DNA of 64,000 bases from Actinoplanes sp. TBRC 11911 (lineage in GTDB: Bacteria > Actinomycetota > Actinomycetes > Mycobacteriales > Micromonosporaceae), in NCBI RefSeq assembly GCF_012933445.1, contig NZ_JABBNC010000005.1, positions 186,001-250,000 on the forward strand, read 5' to 3'. The translations under genes were made by a program, and so were the position numbers. The notes beneath the pieces are model-generated. The model made no database searches and was not told where the DNA came from. It saw only the letters and a list, made by a program, of their open reading frames with translations. Each line of letters opens with the position of its first letter. Within the stretch, counting starts at the first letter, position 1. Shown here one piece after another: positions 1 through 7,724 of the stretch.

Positions 1-1
1 G

Positions 2-2758
2 CGCGAGATGGCGGCGCGCTACCACGCCTCGGCAAACGCCAACGCGGTAATAGCCGACGTAGACGAAATCCTCACCGCAAGCGTCGCCACGCTTACGGCG
101 CCGTCCCCCCAGCCGCCCGCGCCGCCCGCCGCCTCGCCCACCTGGTCACAGCCGCCCGCCCGGCCACAGCCCACCTCGCGCCCGGCTCAACCCCCGATCA
201 ACCCGCCCGACATTTCGGAAATGTCGGGCGGAACCCCTGGGCAGCCAGCTCGCGGCGAACGCGGAGACCAAGCCACCGCCCTGCAGCGTGGAACCTTGGC
301 CGGGCCGGCGCAGCCGGGGATCGTGGCGTCCGGGATTCGGGTGCGTTACGCCGGCGCCGGCGTCGACGCGCTGCGGCTTTCCGAGCTCGTGGTGCGTGGT
401 GGCGAGATCGTGGCGCTGCGTGGGCCGTCGGGGGCGGGCAAGACGACGGCGCTTCGCGTGCTCGCCGGGATCCAGCCCGCCGACGAGGGCACCTTCGCGG
501 TGGAGGCGCCTCTCTATCTGCCGCAGCAGCCCACGCTGCCGCACGCGCGGAAGGTCGCCGACCTCTTCGAACCCGGGACGCCCGACAGCGAGATCGACGC
601 TGCGCTGACGGCGGTCGGGCTCTCCGGCGCCGGAACCGCAGCCAGCCGCGCCAGGGCCGAAACCACAGCCGATCGCGCCGGGGCGGACGTCACGGCCGGC
701 ACCGCCCTCGGCGAGCACGGCGCGGGTGTGTCCGCCGGGCAGCGGCACCGGCTGGCGCTCGCCGCTCTGCTGCACCGGGCCGGGCACGCGCCCACGACCC
801 TCCTGCTCGACGAACCGACCGCTCACCTCGACGCGGCCACCGAGGAACTCGTCATCGAGCGCCTGCGGGCCGCCGCGACGGCGGGCAGCGCGATCCTCGT
901 CGTTGCTCACCGGCCGGCCCTCCTCCAGGCCGCCGACCGAATTGTCCAGGTTGTCCCGCCGGGAGGTGGTCCGGAAGCAGGGATCACTATGGCGCCCGGC
1001 CCGGATGAGACCCGGCCGCTCAACGGCGGACCCGAGCTCGACAAACCGGCCGCCACGTCTCGGCTGACCGAAGCACCAGCCGCCACGTCTCGGCTGACCG
1101 AAACACCAGCCGCCACGTCTCGGCTGACCGAAACACCAGCCGCCACGTCTCGGCTGACCGGACACCGCCCGCACCCCTGGGCCGCCGTCGCCCTCGGCAG
1201 CTCCTCGTCTCTCGCGGGCCTCGTCCTCACCGGCGCGGCGGCCTGGCTCCTCGTGCGCGCTTCCGCCATGCCGCCCGTCCTCACGCTCTCCATCGCGGTC
1301 GTCGTGGTGCGGGGCAGTGCCGTCGCCCGCCCGCTCCTGCGCTACGTCGAACGCCTCATTTCGCACGACGTCGCGTTTGCCAAGCTCGGGGCCCGCCGGG
1401 CGCGGATCTACAGCGCGCTCGTCCCCCGCGTCCCCGGCCCCCGGCTGCACCGGCGCGGCGACCTGCTGACCCGCGTGGTGGACGACGTGGACGCCCAGGT
1501 CGACGGGCTGCTGCGGGGACGCCTCCCACGGCTCGCCACCGTCGTCACCGTCATCGTCGCCACCGCCGCCGCCCTTGCGATCTCGCCCACGGCCGCTCCC
1601 GCCCTTGCCGTCGGGCTCCTGCTGTCGGCGGTCGTCGCGCCCGCGCTCGCCGCCCGGCAAGCAGCCCGCGCGGACGAAGCCACCGGTGCCGCCCGCGCCC
1701 GGTTGCGCGACGCCGTGGTGGAAACTATCGACGGGCTCGAGGATTTGGCGGGGCGGGCCGACGGCGTACCGGCAAGGCGAAGCCAAGACCTGGAGGCTCG
1801 CGAAGCGAAAGCCGCCTCGGCTGCCGGACGGGCCATCGCGCTCGCGCATCTCGGCTGGGGTGTCGCGGTGGCCGGGACCGCGCTGGCGCTGCACGGACCG
1901 GCTCCGGAGTGGGCGGCCGTGCTGCTGCTGGCGGTGGTCGCGCTGGGTGAGCCGATCCTGGCGCTGCCGGACGCGGCCGTGGCGAGGCAGCGCGCCGCCG
2001 GGGCCGACAACCGCATCGACGCGTTGACCGCCGACCCGCCGTCCGCGACGTTCCCGGTCGACAGCCCCACATCGACGTTCCCGACGTACGGGCTCGCACC
2101 GACGAACGGCGTGGACCTGCGCATCAAGGACCTCGACGCCGGCTGGGCCCGACCGGTGCTCACCGGCTTCGACCTCGACCTTCCGAAAGGCTCCAAGGTC
2201 GCCGTCACCGGCCGCTCCGGCTCGGGCAAGTCCACCCTGGCCGCCGTCGCCGCCCGCCTCCTCGACCCGCTCAAGGGCACTGTCGAGATCGACGGCGCCG
2301 ACATCACGCTGCTGCCGGAAGCCACCATCCGCGGCCGCGTCGTCCTGGTCGGCGACGACACCGGCCACATCTTCGCGTCGACCGTCCGGGAGAACCTGCG
2401 CCTCGCCCACCCCACCGCGACCGACGAGGAACTGATCAAAACCCTTTCCCGCGTACGCCTCGGCTCCTGGCTCACCGCCCTCCCGCACGGCCTGGACACG
2501 TGGCTGGGCAGTGGCGGCACCACCATGTCCGGCGGTCAGGCGCGCCGCTTCGCGGTGGCCCGGGCCCTGCTCGCCGATCCGGGACTGCTGATCCTGGACG
2601 AGCCGACCGAGGGACTCGACGCCGACGTGGCCGAGGCGCTGATGGCCGACCTGCTCGACGCCGCGGACGGGCGTACGGTGCTGATGCTGACGCACCGCAG
2701 CGAGGGCCTGGACCGGGTCGACCGGATCCTGACCCTCGACGCGGTGGGTGTCAGCTGA
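2..2758 (+). CDS. cydDC: Fused CydD-CydC type ABC exporter, 5' end outside window
   Basis: This looks like the thiol/heme ABC exporter needed for assembly of cytochrome bd oxidase, with CydD and CydC fused in one chain as in many actinobacteria. The frame is open to the window edge, so the CydD membrane domain lies upstream. Taking the ATG at 8 as residue 1, the first residues resemble the end of a CydD membrane domain. ATPase 1 follows, with Walker A GPSGAGKTT near 139, a degenerate signature VSAGQ and Walker B LLLDEPTAHLD. A low-complexity linker with a 10-residue repeat (AATSRLTETP) comes next, then a CydC-like membrane domain (LLRYVERL near 440), then ATPase 2 with GRSGSGKST, MSGGQ and LILDEPTEGLD. 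The stop overlaps the convergent aldo/keto reductase by 8 bp. Confidence 0.9.
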   Translation, partial: REMAARYHASANANAVIADVDEILTASVATLTAPSPQPPAPPAASPTWSQPPARPQPTSRPAQPPINPPDISEMSGGTPGQPARGERGDQATALQRGTLAGPAQPGIVASGIRVRYAGAGVDALRLSELVVRGGEIVALRGPSGAGKTTALRVLAGIQPADEGTFAVEAPLYLPQQPTLPHARKVADLFEPGTPDSEIDAALTAVGLSGAGTAASRARAETTADRAGADVTAGTALGEHGAGVSAGQRHRLALAALLHRAGHAPTTLLLDEPTAHLDAATEELVIERLRAAATAGSAILVVAHRPALLQAADRIVQVVPPGGGPEAGITMAPGPDETRPLNGGPELDKPAATSRLTEAPAATSRLTETPAATSRLTETPAATSRLTGHRPHPWAAVALGSSSSLAGLVLTGAAAWLLVRASAMPPVLTLSIAVVVVRGSAVARPLLRYVERLISHDVAFAKLGARRARIYSALVPRVPGPRLHRRGDLLTRVVDDVDAQVDGLLRGRLPRLATVVTVIVATAAALAISPTAAPALAVGLLLSAVVAPALAARQAARADEATGAARARLRDAVVETIDGLEDLAGRADGVPARRSQDLEAREAKAASAAGRAIALAHLGWGVAVAGTALALHGPAPEWAAVLLLAVVALGEPILALPDAAVARQRAAGADNRIDALTADPPSATFPVDSPTSTFPTYGLAPTNGVDLRIKDLDAGWARPVLTGFDLDLPKGSKVAVTGRSGSGKSTLAAVAARLLDPLKGTVEIDGADITLLPEATIRGRVVLVGDDTGHIFASTVRENLRLAHPTATDEELIKTLSRVRLGSWLTALPHGLDTWLGSGGTTMSGGQARRFAVARALLADPGLLILDEPTEGLDADVAEALMADLLDAADGRTVLMLTHRSEGLDRVDRILTLDAVGVS
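203..231. repeat. Perfect 13-bp inverted repeat inside the exporter linker
   Basis: CCGCCCGACATTT at 203-215 is followed by a 3-bp spacer and its exact reverse complement at 219-231. It lies in a Pro-rich, poorly constrained part of the coding region, between the membrane domain and the first ATPase. A stem this long is unlikely to be required by the protein sequence. Confidence 0.7.
1049..1160 (+). repeat. In-frame 30-bp tandem repeat, about 4 copies
   Basis: A 30-bp unit encoding AATSRLTET/AP occurs almost four times between the first ATPase domain and the second membrane domain of the exporter. The unit is a multiple of three, so gain or loss of copies changes linker length without a frameshift. 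Confidence 0.9.
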
Positions 2759-3737
2759 TGTCGGGGACGCGCCCGGCCGGGTAACGCTCGCCGCGCACCG
2801 AGCCGGCCGGCACCGCGCCTTCGATGGCGGCCAGGTCCTCGGCGCTCAGCTCGGTGCGGAGCGTGCCCAGCGCCTCGGTGAGCAGCTCGCGGCGGCGGGC
2901 GCCGACCACCGGCACGATGTCGTCGCCGCGGCTGAGGACCCAGGCGATGGCGGCCTGCGCCACCGTGACGCCCAGCTTTTCCGCGACGACCCGCAGCGCC
3001 TCGACCAGCTCCAGGTTGTGGCGCACGTTCTCGCCCTGGAACCGCGGGATGCGCGCGCGCATATCGTCCGCCTCCAGCGGGCGGTCCGCCTGCCACTGCC
3101 CGGACAGCAAACCCCGGCCCAGCACCGCGTACGCCGTGACACCGATGCCCAGCTCGCGCGCCAGCGGCAGCAGTTCCGCCTCGATGTCGCGGGTGAACAG
3201 CGAATACTCCACCTGCAGGTTGGTGATCGGGTGCACCGCGTGGGCCCGGCGCAGCACGGCCGGCCCCACTTCGGACAGGCCGATGTGCCGCACGTGGCCG
3301 GCCTTCACCATCTCGGCCATCGCGCCCACGGTGTCCTCGATCGGCACCTGCGGATCGAGCCGGGACGGCCGGTACACGTCGATGTAGTCGGTGCCGAGCC
3401 GCCGCAGGCTGTAGGCCAGGAAGTTCTTGACCGAGGCCGGCCGGGCGTCGTGGCCGATCCACGCGCCGTCCACGTCGCGCACGTTGCCGAACTTCACGTC
3501 GAGGACGACGTTCTCCCGGTGCCGGCCGCGGAGCGCGTCGCGGACCAGCATCTCGTTGCCGCCGGCGCTGTAGAAGTCGGCGGTGTCCAGCAGGGTCACC
3601 CCGGCGTCGACCGCGGCTTGCACGGTGAGAACCGACTCGGCCTCGTCGGCCGTCCCGTACAGGTCGGCCATGCCCATCAGTCCGAGGCCGAGCGCGGACA
3701 CGCGCGGCCCGTCGGCCCCCATCGAACGAAACTCCAT
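2751..3737 (-). CDS. Aldo/keto reductase
   Basis: A 328-aa NAD(P)H-dependent oxidoreductase with a TIM-barrel fold, full length for the family. The N-terminal motif LLDTADFYSAGGNE supplies the catalytic Asp (about 51) and Tyr (about 56), and VKFGN supplies the catalytic Lys (about 82). The stretch that normally reads QHRxDP reads RPSRLDP here, so the usual catalytic His is replaced by Ser; from memory, a subgroup of the family shows this. HIGLSEV and a C-terminal cofactor region (PVVGARRRELLTEAL) follow. The ATG at 3737 is preceded by a short palindrome that may be an operator. The substrate cannot be deduced. Confidence 0.88.
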   Translation of the reverse strand: MEFRSMGADGPRVSALGLGLMGMADLYGTADEAESVLTVQAAVDAGVTLLDTADFYSAGGNEMLVRDALRGRHRENVVLDVKFGNVRDVDGAWIGHDARPASVKNFLAYSLRRLGTDYIDVYRPSRLDPQVPIEDTVGAMAEMVKAGHVRHIGLSEVGPAVLRRAHAVHPITNLQVEYSLFTRDIEAELLPLARELGIGVTAYAVLGRGLLSGQWQADRPLEADDMRARIPRFQGENVRHNLELVEALRVVAEKLGVTVAQAAIAWVLSRGDDIVPVVGARRRELLTEALGTLRTELSAEDLAAIEGAVPAGSVRGERYPAGRVPDIS

Positions 3738-3775
3738 AAAGCCCCCAAGATCATCGTCGACTCCCGCCGACGCTC

Positions 3776-3790
3776 GTTAGCCAAGCTAAC
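3776..3790. promoter_or_regulatory. Candidate operator palindrome upstream of aldo/keto reductase
   Basis: GTTAGC-CAA-GCTAAC is a perfect 6-bp inverted repeat, 38 bp upstream of the reductase start. Its position fits a regulator binding site in the reductase promoter. No cognate regulator is adjacent except the TetR gene at 5369, whose own sites have a different sequence. Confidence 0.4.
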
Positions 3791-3829
3791 CGCCCTGGAG
3801 GCATTCGTAATGTGAGGTTCGCTGCAGTA

Positions 3830-4996
3830 TCAGAGCCTTTCGATGACGGTGGCGTTCGCGGTGCCGCCTGCCTCACACATCACCTGAAGACCGTAACGTC
3901 CGCCGGTACGTTCGAGCACGGACAGTAACGTCGTGGCCAGCCGCGCCCCGCTCGCTCCCAGCGGGTGCCCGATCGCGAGCGCGCCGCCGTCCACGTTGAC
4001 CTTCGCCGGGTCGGCGCCGGTCTCCGCCTGCCAGGCCAGCACGACCGGGGCGAAGGCTTCGTTCACCTCGAACGCGTCGATGTCGCCGACGGACAGACCG
4101 GCCCGGGCCAGGACTTTCGCGGTCGCCGGAATGATGCCGGTGAGCATCATGATCGGATCGTCGCCGACCGCGGTGGCGGTGTGGATGCGAGCCCTCGGCC
4201 GCCAGCCGTGCCGCGCGGCGGTCTCGCTCGTCGTGATCAGCACCGCCGCGGCGCCGTCGTTGACCGGACTGGAGTTACCCGCCGTGATCTTCCAGTCGAT
4301 CAGACCGAAGCGCAGGTCCCACCGCTGATCCTCGAAGGCGGTACGTAACCCGGACAGGGCCTGGACGCTGGTCCCCGGCCGGATCGACTCGTCCGTCCGC
4401 AGGTCGGTGACCCGGGTGATCTGCCCGTCGAAGAAGCCCTGCCGCCACGCCCCGGCCGCCTTCGCATGGCTGTGCGCCGCGAATTCGTCGAGTTCGGCAC
4501 GGCTGAACCCCCACTTACGGGCGATCAGCTCGGCCGCCACACCCTGCGGGATCAGCCCGCCCGGATACCTGTTCTCCAGCCCCGGTCCGCCGACGAACGC
4601 CTCCTGCCGGGCACTGCCGATCGGCACGCGCGACATCGACTCGGCACCGGAGGCGATCACGATCTCGTACGCCCCGGCCACGACACCCTGCGCGGCAAAG
4701 CTGATCGCCTGCTGGCTGCTACCGCACTGCCGGTCCACGGTGGTGCCGGGCACCGCCTCGGGAAAGCCGGCGGTCAGCACGGCGAGCCGGGTGGCGTTGG
4801 TGCTCTGCTCACCGATCGCGGTGACGGTCCCGCCGATGACGTCGTCGACCTCGGCCGGGTCCAGCCCGGTGCGCTCGGCCAGCGCACGCAGCACGTGTGC
4901 GTGCAGGTCGACGGGGTGGATCCCGTGGTAGGCGCCGTTGGGCTTGCCCTTGGCGACCGGCGTACGCACGGCGTCGACGATGACCGCGTCCCGCAT
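3830..4996 (-). CDS. Acetyl-CoA acetyltransferase (thiolase)
   Basis: A 388-aa thiolase that condenses or cleaves acyl-CoA with free CoA. The N-terminus DAVIVDAVRTPVAKGKPNG is typical. The nucleophilic Cys lies in DRQCGSSQQAI, the His in GHPLGASGAR and the second catalytic Cys in MCEAGGTANA. I chose the ATG at 4996 because AGGAGA lies 7 nt upstream and the homology begins there. The frame stays open further upstream, but only through a tandem-repeat region. It is divergent from a TetR gene whose two operators lie between them, so it may be that regulator's target. It could serve beta-oxidation or acetoacetyl-CoA formation. Confidence 0.92.
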   Translation of the reverse strand: MRDAVIVDAVRTPVAKGKPNGAYHGIHPVDLHAHVLRALAERTGLDPAEVDDVIGGTVTAIGEQSTNATRLAVLTAGFPEAVPGTTVDRQCGSSQQAISFAAQGVVAGAYEIVIASGAESMSRVPIGSARQEAFVGGPGLENRYPGGLIPQGVAAELIARKWGFSRAELDEFAAHSHAKAAGAWRQGFFDGQITRVTDLRTDESIRPGTSVQALSGLRTAFEDQRWDLRFGLIDWKITAGNSSPVNDGAAAVLITTSETAARHGWRPRARIHTATAVGDDPIMMLTGIIPATAKVLARAGLSVGDIDAFEVNEAFAPVVLAWQAETGADPAKVNVDGGALAIGHPLGASGARLATTLLSVLERTGGRYGLQVMCEAGGTANATVIERL

Positions 4997-5050
4997 GGTG
5001 ATGTCTCCTTCTGGGGGTTTTGTCCGCTTCTCGCCGCGCCGAAAATATGC

Positions 5051-5222
5051 CGCGTGAGCGACCGAACTGTGCCGCGTGAGCGACCGAACTGTGCCGCGTG
5101 AGCGACCGAACTGTGCGCGCTGCCGTTCCTGGTCCTGGCCGTGTGGCTGGGCCGCGTGAGCGACCGAACTGTGCCCGCTGCCGTTCCTGGTCCTGGCCGT
5201 GTGGCTGGGCCGCGTGAGCGAC
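5051..5222. repeat. Nested tandem repeat in the thiolase/TetR intergenic region
   Basis: A 22-bp unit (GCCGCGTGAGCGACCGAACT plus 2 nt) occurs three times in a row from 5051. It is then carried inside a 58-bp unit present about twice (starts at 5095, 5153 and 5211). It occupies much of the leader/promoter region of the thiolase. Neither period is a multiple of three, so it is not coding. Confidence 0.85.
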
Positions 5223-5284
5223 CGGGATCGACACCGGGGCATGCCGTGGTCGCATCTGACGTGACACCCGCGTACCGACGCTTT

Positions 5285-5300
5285 CGGACCGCTCGGTCCG
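5285..5300. promoter_or_regulatory. TetR operator copy 1
   Basis: CGGACCGCTCGGTCCG has perfect 7-bp arms around a CT centre. It is identical to a second copy 53 bp downstream. It lies between the divergent thiolase and TetR genes and could serve either. Confidence 0.7.
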
Positions 5301-5337
5301 ATACTGCCTGCCGCACGGCATCGCGGTCAATGGCTGG

Positions 5338-5353
5338 CGGACCGCTCGGTCCG
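5338..5353. promoter_or_regulatory. TetR operator copy 2, next to the TetR start
   Basis: An identical CGGACCGCTCGGTCCG palindrome ends 15 bp before the TetR start codon at 5369, so autorepression is likely. The 53-bp centre-to-centre distance is about five helical turns, which puts both sites on one face of the DNA. Confidence 0.75.
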
Positions 5354-5368
5354 TTAAACTTCTCACCC

Positions 5369-5920
5369 ATGGCACGCCCGCCCGACATCTCCGGCCGCGA
5401 CCGCATCCTGCGCACCGCGAGCCGCCTCTTCTACCTCGACGGCGTCCGAGCCGTCGGGATGGCGCAGATCATCGAGGCCGCGGGCTGCGGCAAGAACATG
5501 CTGTACCGCCACTTCCCCAGCAAGGCCGACCTGGCCGCCGCCTACCTGACCGCCACCCGCGAGCGCCGCGAGCGCGAAGTCGCGTCCGCGCTGGCGGCCG
5601 CCCCGGACAACCCGAAGGACCGCCTGGTGGCGCTGGTCGCCGAGGTGGCCGCCCGAGTCAGCGACGCCGACTACCGGGGTTGCGCCTTCCGCAACTACTT
5701 GACCGAGTTCCCCCTCGACGACGACGCCCCGGCTCGCGTGGCCCGCACCTTCATCCGCGACAACCGGGCCCAGGTGGACGCCCTGGCCGACCCACCGCTG
5801 TCCGACCGGATCTGGCTGCTGATCGACGCCCTCTACGGCAAGACCCACACCGACCCGCAGGTCGCCGTCGCCTGGGCCCGCGAGCTAGCCGGCCGGCCGG
5901 ACCGCGCCCCAGAGACCTGA
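5369..5920 (+). CDS. TetR-family transcriptional regulator
   Basis: A 183-aa regulator with an N-terminal helix-turn-helix (residues about 10-55, ending NMLYRHFPSKADL, the usual YxHFxxK motif) and a C-terminal ligand domain containing YRGCAFRNYLTEF. That GC-F/Y-N pattern is shared with regulators whose ligands are often acyl or aromatic compounds. I start it at the ATG at 5369, directly after two identical palindromes that are its probable operators. An upstream extension would run through the repeats. It is divergent from the thiolase and probably represses it and itself. The ligand is unknown. Confidence 0.88.
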   Translation: MARPPDISGRDRILRTASRLFYLDGVRAVGMAQIIEAAGCGKNMLYRHFPSKADLAAAYLTATRERREREVASALAAAPDNPKDRLVALVAEVAARVSDADYRGCAFRNYLTEFPLDDDAPARVARTFIRDNRAQVDALADPPLSDRIWLLIDALYGKTHTDPQVAVAWARELAGRPDRAPET

Positions 5921-5964
5921 TGAATCAGAGGCAACGGCGCAGATCGACTTGCCGCCGGCGCCAT

Positions 5965-6620
5965 GACTGTTCAGCTGGTTCGGTCGGCCGGGAGGTCCCC
6001 GTGCGAGGCGACGCCGCCAGACCCGGACAGGTCCCAGCTCCCCACAGTGGCCGCCCTGCCCGGGTGTGGGGAGTCGCGACGCCGGGGAGGCCGCGGTTCC
6101 CCACACCGCAGCCACCCCCACCCAGGCGTGGGCACTCGCGACGCCGGGAAGGCCGCGGTTCCCCACACCGCAGCCACCCCCACCCAGGCGTGGGCACTCG
6201 CGACGCCGGGAAGGCCGCGGTTCCCCACACCACAGCCACCCCCACCCAGGCGTGGGCACCCGCCAGCACCGGAAGGTCCCGGCTCCCCACAGCGACGGTC
6301 CGCGCAGGTCCGCCGCGCAAGGCTGACTCATCGCAGGGTGAGCGGCGCGAGAAACAGCTGAACACTTACGCTGTACGGCACTCGCGGCCACATTGTGGTC
6401 ACGGGGTCCGCAATGTGAGACGAGGGCCCACAATGGAGCGTCTTTCCTACACTTTTGCGGCTTTTGCTCCGACGCTTTTCCCGCTGTTTCGTGGACCTTG
6501 GAGATTACGGCTCGCATATGGGCGGTGGGTGCAACTCTCCAAGGTCTCCAGAAACCCAGAATGTGGACGGGATCGCCACATAGTGGGACCGATGGACGAG
6601 GCACACGTCGACCTGCAGAC
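5965..6620. mobile_element. Interspersed non-coding element, copy 1
   Basis: The core (5965-6367) is bounded by GACTGTTCAGCTGGTTC and its near-complement GAAACAGCTGAACACTT. Inside, a hairpin-rich 62-bp unit repeats about three times (TTCCCCACACC starts at 6097, 6159 and 6221). On the right, a second module has arms GACCTTGGAGATT (about 6494) and CAACTCTCCAAGGTC (6532-6546), with several short CCACA/TGTGG motifs. The same order of parts recurs at 42.3 and 53 kb. I cannot see its outer ends or a target duplication here. It fills most of the gap between the TetR gene and surE. The rest (6621-6919) is low-complexity sequence rich in GCGGATCGCG strings, with no gene I can support. Confidence 0.7.
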
Positions 6621-6919
6621 GTGTACGGCTCGTTTCTCATCCCGGCAGCCGATGTCGGCGGGTCGCCGGCCGCGGGTCGCCAATGCCGAGTCAACGGCCG
6701 AGCGTGCGGAGCCAACGACCGCCAACGCCGAGCCAGCGGTCGAGGATGCGGATCGCAGATCGCGTGTTGCGGATCGCGGATGCGGATCGCGTGTTGCTCG
6801 TCGAAGCTGCGGACTGCGGGGGCTCGACCCGCGCGGCATCCGAGTCTCGACCGTGCCCTGCCTCGCCGACGGCAACGACGCGGCCGGACCCCGGCCCCAA
6901 GCGCGAGCCCGAAACGTCT

Positions 6920-7696
6920 CTAGGCCGGCGAGCGCTGCTCCGGAATCCGCACGGACGGCGCCTCGGCCGGCGGGCGCAGCGCCGTCACCGTCGCATAGCC
7001 CTCGGCCAGCAGCGCCAGGTCCGTACCAGGGATCAACGGCTCGCCCACCCGCTCGGCGGTCATCCGGACAAAGCCCTCACCCTGCTCGGCCACCGCCATC
7101 TGGGCCTGGCCGAACTCGGCCAGCGTCGCCTGCCGCAACCCGCGCACCGGCAGACGGTCCGGCACGTTCAGATTCAGCACCGTCGCGGGCGGCGCCGCGG
7201 CCAGCCAGTCCAGCAGCGCGACCGCCTGCTCCGCGGCGGCGTCCCAGTGCAGCACCGAATCGTCCGGCACGGTAAGACTGCCGTCGGCCGCGAGCACGTC
7301 CAGCGACACCGCGAGCGCCCGTAGCCCCTGGTACGCGGCGGTCAGCGCGGCCCCGACGGTGCCCGAGTGCAGCACCGCGTTGCCGGCGTTCGCGCCCCGG
7401 TTGATGCCGGAGAGCACCAGCGCGGGCGGCGGGCCGAAAACCCCGAGACCCCCCAGGACAACGATGTACGCCGGGGACCCCGCGACCGCGTACACGGGAA
7501 ATTTGTCGGATTTTCGCCGTTGGACGTCGACGCGGCCGTCCACCGTGACCGCGGTGAACGAGGCGCTCATCCCGCTCTGTTCCTCGCGCGGGGCCGCCAC
7601 CACCACATCGAAGCCGGCGTCGGAGGCCGCCGACGCCAGCGCTGCGAGACCGGGCGCGTCCACCCCGTCGTCGTTTGTCACCAGAACCCGGGTCAT
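6920..7696 (-). CDS. surE: 5'/3'-nucleotidase SurE
   Basis: A 258-aa metal-dependent nucleoside monophosphate phosphatase. The N-terminus MTRVLVTNDDGVDAPG carries the metal-binding ND-D motif of SurE. Further motifs are PREEQSGMSASFT (metal-site region), LSGINRGANAG and SGTVGAAL, all in family order. I chose the ATG at 7696 because the protein then begins at the conserved core; an ATG at 7717 would add seven residues. It is followed on the same strand by nothing recognisable and preceded by the GGDEF/EAL gene 28 bp away. Confidence 0.93.
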   Translation of the reverse strand: MTRVLVTNDDGVDAPGLAALASAASDAGFDVVVAAPREEQSGMSASFTAVTVDGRVDVQRRKSDKFPVYAVAGSPAYIVVLGGLGVFGPPPALVLSGINRGANAGNAVLHSGTVGAALTAAYQGLRALAVSLDVLAADGSLTVPDDSVLHWDAAAEQAVALLDWLAAAPPATVLNLNVPDRLPVRGLRQATLAEFGQAQMAVAEQGEGFVRMTAERVGEPLIPGTDLALLAEGYATVTALRPPAEAPSVRIPEQRSPA

Positions 7697-7724
7697 GGGT
7701 CCAGTGATACCCGTCAAAGCGTGT

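Noticed and set aside
146..2695. Long antisense frame opposite the CydDC gene, and similar antisense frames over most genes
   Set aside because: They are shadows of high-GC coding DNA. Their sequences are Arg/Gly-rich and match no family.
4997..5242. N-terminal extension of the thiolase into the repeat region
   Set aside because: The extension encodes repeats of a short peptide. The ATG at 4996 has a good ribosome site and the normal thiolase N-terminus.
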